A DNA stretch of 64,000 nucleotides from Chloroflexi bacterium AL-N1 (GTDB lineage: Bacteria; Chloroflexota; Chloroflexia; Chloroflexales; Roseiflexaceae): contig WYDT01000009.1 in NCBI GenBank assembly GCA_013122435.1, forward strand, positions 1 to 64,000, in the 5' to 3' direction. Every line of letters begins with the position of its first letter. Position 1 is the first letter of the stretch. The translations under genes were made by a program, and so were the position numbers. Of the stretch, positions 58,185 through 64,000 are shown piece after piece. The notes under the pieces are model-generated. The model did no database searches. It was not told the DNA's origin and saw only the letters and a list, made by a program, of their open reading frames with translations.

Positions 58185-59432
58185 GTGAAACGTTCAGTTG
58201 CTATTCTTCATTATGCTGGTCCACCGAATATCGGTGGTGTGGAGATTACGATGGCCGCACACGCACGTGTGATGGCCGCAGATGGCTGGCATGTGCGCGT
58301 ACTAACGGGGCGTGGTGATTGGCAGCATCCAGATGTGGAAACCATCATGATTCCTGAGTTAGGATCGCGCGGAACAGAGCTTGAACAGATTGCACGTGAA
58401 CTTGTTCAAGGTACTGTGAGTCCGCTGTTTAAGGATTTGACCGAGCGTATCGTGCGTCATTTAGAACACTATCTTGCTGGAATAGATGTGGCGATTGTGC
58501 ATAATGTGCTTTCGCTGCACAAGAATCAGGCGTTTACGACCGCACTTTATCGATTACAACAGTCTGGACGTGCGCCACGCTTGCTGGCCTGGTGCCACGA
58601 TTTTGCCTGGCTCGATCCACTCTATACGCCTGAGTTACATGCTGGTGAGCCGTGGGAGTTGCTGCGCTATGCGTGGCCAGGTGTGCAGTATGTTGTCGTG
58701 TCGGAAGATCGGCGGGAGATGCTGGCAGGGTTGTTTGATCTCCCCCGAGACGCTGTTACCGTTGCGACACCAGGGATTGATCTGGTGGGCTTTCTGAAAC
58801 TGGAACCAGATACGGTCGCTTTGGTAAATCGGTTGGATCTTCTGCATGCCGATCCACTGTTGCTGCTACCTGCACGTATTACGCGCCGGAAGAACATCGA
58901 ACAGGCGATTGCTATTGTCGGTGCGTTGCGTACTCGTGGGCTCCACCCCAAGCTTATTGTAACCGGGCCGCCGGGGCCACACAACCCGACGAATGCGGCC
59001 TATCTCGCACAGTTGCAGGCGTTACGTGATGCATCCGGTGCACGGGATGCCGTTGTATTTCTCTATGAGACGTATGTTGATGAGCAGGGAAATCCGTTGC
59101 CTGTATCAGATGCGATGCTGGCAGATTGGTATCGTCTGGCGGATGGGTTGTTGTTTCCCAGCCGGTATGAAGGATTTGGCATTCCCGTTCTCGAGGCTGG
59201 TATGGCCGGTATTCCGATCTTTTGCAGCGACATTCCACCATTCCGTACTACGGTTGGTGATACAGCGTTTTACTTTGATCTTTCCGCAGCGCCAGAGGAC
59301 ATTGCCACGCAGATTGCAGCGGTTGTACGTGATGATCGGCGGGGGCAATTGCGACGCCGGGTGCGTTTAGATTATACTTGGGAGGCGCTCTATCAACAGG
59401 TTATTCTCCCTTTACTTATAGATAATACATAA
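58185..59432 (+). CDS. Glycosyltransferase family 4 (GT-B)
   Basis: A 415-residue GT-B enzyme. HYAGPPNIGGVEITMAAHA is the N-terminal acceptor side, VATPGIDL and LLPARITRRKNIEQAI mark the linker, and PSRYEGFGIPVLEAGMAGIP holds the E-x7-E nucleotide-sugar motif. The start is GTG 58185. The neighbours on both sides concern glucosylglycerate, so it may make or extend that solute, but donor and acceptor cannot be read from sequence. Confidence 0.85.
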   Translation: MKRSVAILHYAGPPNIGGVEITMAAHARVMAADGWHVRVLTGRGDWQHPDVETIMIPELGSRGTELEQIARELVQGTVSPLFKDLTERIVRHLEHYLAGIDVAIVHNVLSLHKNQAFTTALYRLQQSGRAPRLLAWCHDFAWLDPLYTPELHAGEPWELLRYAWPGVQYVVVSEDRREMLAGLFDLPRDAVTVATPGIDLVGFLKLEPDTVALVNRLDLLHADPLLLLPARITRRKNIEQAIAIVGALRTRGLHPKLIVTGPPGPHNPTNAAYLAQLQALRDASGARDAVVFLYETYVDEQGNPLPVSDAMLADWYRLADGLLFPSRYEGFGIPVLEAGMAGIPIFCSDIPPFRTTVGDTAFYFDLSAAPEDIATQIAAVVRDDRRGQLRRRVRLDYTWEALYQQVILPLLIDNT

Positions 59433-59503
59433 GGCGTGTACAAGCGGTTGAATTAGGTATTAGCAATACAAACTCGACAATGATGTCGGTGAAGGAGCAA
59501 CAC

Positions 59504-61372
59504 ATGACAACAGAACCTCGTCGTCAAACGCCGGAACAGCGTTCGATCTCACAAGAATACATTGTCCTGTTACCCGTGTTAGATCTGGATGAAGCAAAAC
59601 GGTTGCTTGGTCTGGCTATTGCGATTGCCCGGCATCGTAATGGTCGTGTGGTAGTACTGAGTGTCGTGGTAGTCCCAGAAGAGCGCTCATTGAGTGATGG
59701 TGTCGTTGAGGCTCGTCGATTGCGCGCTGAACTCGAGACTATTGGGGATTTTAATGACCTGAGTGAAGTGATCGTGCGTCCCACTGTCAATGTCGCGCAC
59801 TCATTAACCGAAGGCATCCATACTGCAGCAAAAGAGCAAAACGCACAGCTGCTTTTGTTGGGCTGGCAGTCTGATCACTCGTCGTCTGAACGGCTTTTTG
59901 GCCCCCCAATTGACGATATGCTGCGAGATTCGCCTTGTGATGTCGTTATAGCACGATTACAAGAGGGTCAGAGCTGGCATCGTGTGTTATTGCCTGTGCG
60001 TGGTGGGCCGCACACACCTTTAGCGTGTGATATGGCACTGGCAATCGCTGATCGCAACGATGCCGCTATCACCGTGTTGTATGCCAGTAATCCGCGTCAT
60101 ACGGACGATCTGGCAGTGCGCGAGAGCCTCCAATCGCTACGGTCGATGCCACGTGTCAGTCGCTGGTTAGAGCGCTCTATCTCCGCTGAACAGGCCATCC
60201 TGGCCGAGTCACCATCGCATCAGGTGATTGTGCTGGGTGTGTCTGGTCGTAGCACCGACCCTGAGTTGCCGAGTGGTTTGCTGGCTGATCGGGTCCTGCG
60301 TCAAGCCGAGTCAACGGTTATACTGGTGAGTCACCGCCTGGAGCAATCTGAGGAACAGGCGCAACAGGTCTGGCAACGTCAGCATAATCTTTCGGCAACG
60401 GTTGATCGCTGGTTTGCCGAGAACACCTTTAGCAGTACAGAATTCGAAGATTTACAACGGATGGTGATGCTTAAAAATCAGCAGAAACTGAGCATTAGTC
60501 TGGCGCTTCCGGCACTCAATGAAGAAGAGACGATTGGTGAGATTATTGCGACCATCAAGCAACAACTTGTAGATGAGCTCCCCCTTTTGGATGAGCTTGT
60601 GTTGATTGACAGTCGCTCGGATGATCGTACACGAGAGATTGCCGATTCGTACGGTATTCCAGTATACATCCATCAGGATATTTTGCCCCAATATGGTGCA
60701 TTTACCGGCAAGGGTGAAGCGCTTTGGAAGAGCCTCTATGTCCTCAAAGGGGATATCGTTGCATGGGTTGACACCGATATTCGTAACTTCCATCCACGTT
60801 TTGTGTATGGTATCTTAGGCCCATTATTGCGTGAACCACGTTTACTGTATTGTAAAGGTTTTTATCGTCGACCAATTCGTAGTGGTGATATTGTCTCTGC
60901 TGCTGGTGGTGGTCGCGTAACCGAATTGACTGCGCGACCGTTATTTAATCTCTTCTATCCCGAGTTATCGGGTATGGTGCAACCGCTGGCAGGTGAGTAT
61001 GCAGCGCGTCGTGAAGCGATAGAGTCGGTGCCCTTTTTTACGGGATATGGTGTCGAGACCGGGATACTGATCGATCTTTTGGAACAGTATGGGTTGAACT
61101 CATTGTCACAGGTGGATTTACAGCAACGTATTCACCGCAATCAGGAACTCATGCCACTCTCGAAGATGGCATTTGCAATCATTCAAGTGGTGATGCATCG
61201 CATGGAAGAACGTCAGCGTGTTCAATTACTGGAACCGATCAATCAGAGTATGAAACTCATTCGTTATGCAGAAGATGAAGGTTTTCATCTGGAGGTACGC
61301 GAAATTCGAGACCACGAACGTCCGGCGATGTTGACTATCCCGGAGTATCGTCAAATGCGTGAGATGTTATAA
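59504..61372 (+). CDS. Universal stress protein-glucosyl-3-phosphoglycerate synthase fusion
   Basis: A 622-residue protein. Two UspA-like units occupy about 18-150 and 157-277 (YIVLLPVLDLDEAKRLLGLA; HRVLLPVRGGPHTPLACDMA, each ending in the V-I/V-I-A/V-x-R/H pattern). The remainder (about 328-622) is a GT-A glycosyltransferase of the GT81/GpgS type: SLALPALNEEETI, VLIDSRSDDRTREIA, GKGEALWKSLYV, VAWVDTDIRNFHP (DTD at 423-425), SGMVQPLAGEYAARREAI and GYGVETGILIDLLEQYG. It should join glucose from a nucleotide donor to 3-phosphoglycerate. AAGGAG lies six bases before the ATG at 59504. A separate phosphatase (GpgP) is not seen in the window. Confidence 0.85.
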   Translation: MTTEPRRQTPEQRSISQEYIVLLPVLDLDEAKRLLGLAIAIARHRNGRVVVLSVVVVPEERSLSDGVVEARRLRAELETIGDFNDLSEVIVRPTVNVAHSLTEGIHTAAKEQNAQLLLLGWQSDHSSSERLFGPPIDDMLRDSPCDVVIARLQEGQSWHRVLLPVRGGPHTPLACDMALAIADRNDAAITVLYASNPRHTDDLAVRESLQSLRSMPRVSRWLERSISAEQAILAESPSHQVIVLGVSGRSTDPELPSGLLADRVLRQAESTVILVSHRLEQSEEQAQQVWQRQHNLSATVDRWFAENTFSSTEFEDLQRMVMLKNQQKLSISLALPALNEEETIGEIIATIKQQLVDELPLLDELVLIDSRSDDRTREIADSYGIPVYIHQDILPQYGAFTGKGEALWKSLYVLKGDIVAWVDTDIRNFHPRFVYGILGPLLREPRLLYCKGFYRRPIRSGDIVSAAGGGRVTELTARPLFNLFYPELSGMVQPLAGEYAARREAIESVPFFTGYGVETGILIDLLEQYGLNSLSQVDLQQRIHRNQELMPLSKMAFAIIQVVMHRMEERQRVQLLEPINQSMKLIRYAEDEGFHLEVREIRDHERPAMLTIPEYRQMREML

Positions 61373-61421
61373 TCGTAGTCGAGTTTCTTCCGGTGTATAG
61401 GGATTAATAAGGAGGTGTGCT

Positions 61422-63185
61422 ATGTCTGACACCAGCATCGATGCCCGTATTCGTGAGTATTTGCACTATCTCTATGGCAATGAACAGGGGGAGCGCTGTT
61501 TTGTGCAACTGCAACAAAGAATGCAGGTATTCGCTGAGCAGTATCCGTCATTTCGTCAGTCCCGTGCATCAGAAGACCGTTTTAGTGAAGACGATGTTAT
61601 CCTCATTACCTATGCTGATCAGGTGTGTTCTCACGATCAATCGCCATTGCAAACCCTGGCAGATGTGTTAAATACATCGTTTCAGCAAGTGGTAAGTACT
61701 GTCCATCTCTTGCCATTTTATCCCTACACATCTGACGATGGCTTTTCGGTTGTCGATTATACCGTGGTTGATCCTGCATCAGGGTCATGGGAAGATATTG
61801 AGGCTCTGCGCGCCGATTATCGTTTGATGTTTGATGCGGTCATCAATCATATTTCAGCATCAAGTGCGTGGTTTCAGGCATTTCTACGTGGCGAAGCGGG
61901 TGCTGCGGAGTACTTTATGCTCATGGACCCCGCGACGGATCTGTCACAGGTCACTCGCCCGCGAGCGCTGCCACTGTTGACACGATTCGAGACGCCTGAT
62001 GGTGAAAGGTATGTGTGGACGACGTTCAGTGCTGACCAGATTGACCTGAACTTTGCGAATCCACAGGTATTGCTTGATATTATCGATGTGTTGTTGTTAT
62101 ATGTGGCACATGGTGCATTACTTATTCGCCTTGATGCTATTGGTTACTTGTGGAAAGAGGTTGGTACCCGCTCAATTCATCTGCCACAAACCCATTGTGT
62201 GGTGCAGTTGTTCCGTGCGGTGCTGGATGTCGTAGCACCTGAGGTTGCGTTGATTACCGAGACAAATGTTCCACATGCCGACAATATTAGTTACTTTGGT
62301 GATGGAACAAATGAAGCGCAGTTAGTGTATCAGTTCCCTCTTGCACCGCTGGTTCTGCACGCCTTTCACAGCGGAAGTGCCTACTATCTCACTGAGTGGG
62401 CCAGTCAGTTGGCACTGCCTTCGAAAACCACGACTTTCTTCAATTTTCTGGCTTCACATGATGGGATCGGTGTGGTGCCTGCTACGGGGATTCTGAGCAC
62501 GGCAGATATCGCTAATCTGGTGGCGCGGGTTGATGCGTATGGTGGGCATGTCTCGTCGAAAACCAATGCTGATGGTTCGCAAAGCCCGTATGAGTTGAAC
62601 ATCACCTTGTTTGATGCCCTGTCGGACCCCAGCGATGCTCAGGATAGCTATGAGGTTGATCGTTTTATTGCTGCAAATGCGATTATGTTGGCGTTGCAGG
62701 GTATACCGGGGATTTATGTTCACAGCCTGGTGGGCTCGCACAACTACCACACAGGTGTGCGGGAAACTGAGCGTTTCCGGTCGATCAACCGAGAGAAGTG
62801 GGAGCGTGCGGATATCGAGTTGCGCTTGGCCGACTCCAGTAGCCATGAGTCGCAGGTTTTTCAACGTTTTGCAGATCTGATAACCAAGCGCCGTGGTGAA
62901 CGAGCGTTTCATCCCAGTGGACCGCAGCACATTATCAATTTGCACGAGTCGCTGTTTACGTTTGTGCGGGTTGCTCCTGATGGGCAAGAACGCATTCTAT
63001 GTGTTCACAACGTATCTGATCAGATCCATGCTGTATTGTTGGACAAACAGCTGTGGGGTGGTGAGGCGAACGAACAGGTGCACGACATTGTTACCGAAGC
63101 GACGTATCAGTCTGACGGTTCAGGAACGCTGGCCCTGCATGTTGAGCCATACCAGGTGCTGTGGCTCAAGCCATCCAACGATTGA
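61422..63185 (+). CDS. GH13_18 sugar phosphorylase, probable glucosylglycerate phosphorylase
   Basis: A 587-residue alpha-amylase-family enzyme. HLLPFYPYTSDDGFSVVDYT, LMFDAVINHIS, LLIRLDAIGYLWKE (nucleophile D238), ALITETNVPH (acid/base E280) and FLASHDGIG (D347) place it among GH13_18 phosphorylases rather than hydrolases. Within that subfamily sucrose, glucosylglycerol and glucosylglycerate enzymes are hard to separate by eye; the adjacent GpgS favours glucosylglycerate. GGAGGTGTGCT precedes the ATG. It would release glucose-1-phosphate and glycerate, so the cell can reuse the solute. Confidence 0.85.
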   Translation: MSDTSIDARIREYLHYLYGNEQGERCFVQLQQRMQVFAEQYPSFRQSRASEDRFSEDDVILITYADQVCSHDQSPLQTLADVLNTSFQQVVSTVHLLPFYPYTSDDGFSVVDYTVVDPASGSWEDIEALRADYRLMFDAVINHISASSAWFQAFLRGEAGAAEYFMLMDPATDLSQVTRPRALPLLTRFETPDGERYVWTTFSADQIDLNFANPQVLLDIIDVLLLYVAHGALLIRLDAIGYLWKEVGTRSIHLPQTHCVVQLFRAVLDVVAPEVALITETNVPHADNISYFGDGTNEAQLVYQFPLAPLVLHAFHSGSAYYLTEWASQLALPSKTTTFFNFLASHDGIGVVPATGILSTADIANLVARVDAYGGHVSSKTNADGSQSPYELNITLFDALSDPSDAQDSYEVDRFIAANAIMLALQGIPGIYVHSLVGSHNYHTGVRETERFRSINREKWERADIELRLADSSSHESQVFQRFADLITKRRGERAFHPSGPQHIINLHESLFTFVRVAPDGQERILCVHNVSDQIHAVLLDKQLWGGEANEQVHDIVTEATYQSDGSGTLALHVEPYQVLWLKPSND

Positions 63186-63289
63186 GTTGTTTGATGTATG
63201 GCATGACATGCCTCTATGTTCTTTTTTGCTGAGGTACATGTCCATCATCAGGTATTCTTGCAATCTAATGGCCTTACCCTTCAGTAACA

Positions 63290-64000
63290 CTAGGCCTCTA
63301 CAAGCGCTTTGCTTGCCTGTGCCCGCTGTTCAATGATGAGTCCGAGCACTTTCGCAATAGTAGCTACAGTGCGGGCATCTTCTTTAGAAAAATTATTTGC
63401 AGTGACGTCGCCGACAGTAATGGCGCCGTAAATATCTTTTTTGCCTGTAATAGGTGCCGCAATAAGCGATTGGGCCTTGGGCATGAGCGGATCAATCTTG
63501 TTAGATTGTATTGTGTCGTCAATCCGTATCAATGTGCCATGTTCAATCGCTTGACTACTCGCACCTGTGCCAGAATGGAATGGCGGGTTTGGGGTACGTT
63601 GGCTATATCTTGACGCAATGACAGGGTAGTACTGATCGTTTTCGCGGAGGATAACCGCAACATCGGTAGCCTCGAAGAACGTGTAGAGGATATGCACCAG
63701 ATCTTCTAGGAGTGGTACCGGAAAATGATTGACCGAAAAATATGGTGTTGGTAGATCACGTGTCAAGGCATCCATAAAGGTGTAAAGCGTCGAGAGTTGC
63801 GTTTGCTGGCGTTGGCTGGTAAATTTGGTGGCATCCAGTTGGCGCATAAAGTAGTGATTGATTTCGGTGATATAAGCGTTTTGCGTTGCGTAGTCTCGTT
63901 GTGTGATACGTTTATATTCTCGCTGAACCGTACGGGCCATGTCTCGCGCTACATGACCTACAACATCTTCATCGTATGACCAGATACCATCAAATTGGCG
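63290..64000 (-). CDS. DICT-GAF sensory protein, N-terminus off the window
   Basis: The frame is open to the right edge (237 residues visible). RQFDGIWSYDEDVVGHVARD at the edge matches the DICT segment of the gene at 16038 (RRFDGVWSYDQDV), and a GAF domain follows with LLEDLVHILYTFFEATDVAVILRE and SLIAAPITGKKDIYGAITVG. The visible N-terminal methionine at 63940 is internal. It ends with a short alanine-rich tail and no output domain is attached. It is the second such protein within 48 kb, which suggests a family of similar sensors. Confidence 0.8.
   Translation of the reverse strand, partial: RQFDGIWSYDEDVVGHVARDMARTVQREYKRITQRDYATQNAYITEINHYFMRQLDATKFTSQRQQTQLSTLYTFMDALTRDLPTPYFSVNHFPVPLLEDLVHILYTFFEATDVAVILRENDQYYPVIASRYSQRTPNPPFHSGTGASSQAIEHGTLIRIDDTIQSNKIDPLMPKAQSLIAAPITGKKDIYGAITVGDVTANNFSKEDARTVATIAKVLGLIIEQRAQASKALVEA

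Overview
The window looks like chromosomal DNA of a member of the phylum Chloroflexota, probably class Chloroflexia. This is inferred from moderate GC content, a T-box leader in front of pheS, the infC-rpmI-rplT-trmH-pheS-pheT run, DICT/GAF sensor proteins, a class of long secreted repeat proteins, and a glyoxylate-bypass cluster. No rRNA or species marker is present, so genus is open.

Layout. 1-7.7 kb (minus strand): a polymorphic toxin locus. It holds a 1442-residue secreted protein with thrombospondin-type-3 calcium repeats, a VWA domain and a C-terminal PD-(D/E)XK nuclease-like domain, followed by three tandem paralogues of an unrecognised helical family (one split by an in-frame TAG), an Imm17-like membrane protein and a further partial gene. 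7.7-12.4 kb: a noncoding region with copies of a degenerate dispersed repeat flanking a compact alkylation-repair operon (Ada-AraC-AlkA fusion, Ada-like zinc protein, Ogt) plus a PEP mutase/isocitrate lyase superfamily enzyme. 12.4-18.5 kb: CoxE-like VWA protein, SRPBCC-VOC fusion, a decayed adenosine deaminase, a DICT-GAF protein and an SDR. 18.7-28.5 kb (minus strand): translation block infC (AUU start), rpmI, rplT, trmH (apparently no AUG/GUG/UUG at its true N-terminus), T-box-controlled pheS, a membrane glycosyltransferase, a helix-hairpin-helix protein and pheT. 28.9-43.9 kb: GHL10-type glycosidase, tRNA-Pro(TGG), a primary-type sigma factor with a consensus promoter, pyrG, LysR with divergent methyltransferase, metallo-beta-lactamase-fold protein, recX and recA with an intercistronic hairpin, a sortase, a membrane-anchored beta-helix protein and a serine hydrolase. 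44-50.6 kb: malate synthase, isocitrate lyase, a CBS-pair protein, convergent isocitrate dehydrogenase and a PfkB kinase.

50.6-55.2 kb is an accessory Rhs island inserted between pfkB and a DUF429 gene. A 187-bp direct repeat of the pfkB/DUF429 junction brackets it. Inside are three truncated Rhs tails and two toxin-immunity cassettes: an unknown toxin with an unknown partner, and an AHH-type nuclease with an Imm11/DUF1629-like partner. In all three toxin-immunity pairs of this window a strong inverted repeat lies between the toxin stop and the immunity start.

56-63.2 kb carries a predicted glucosylglycerate cluster: GH63-like glucosidase, GT4 glycosyltransferase, a universal-stress-protein/glucosyl-3-phosphoglycerate synthase fusion and a GH13_18 sugar phosphorylase. 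The window ends inside a second DICT-GAF gene. All functional calls come from motif recognition by eye; no database search was run.
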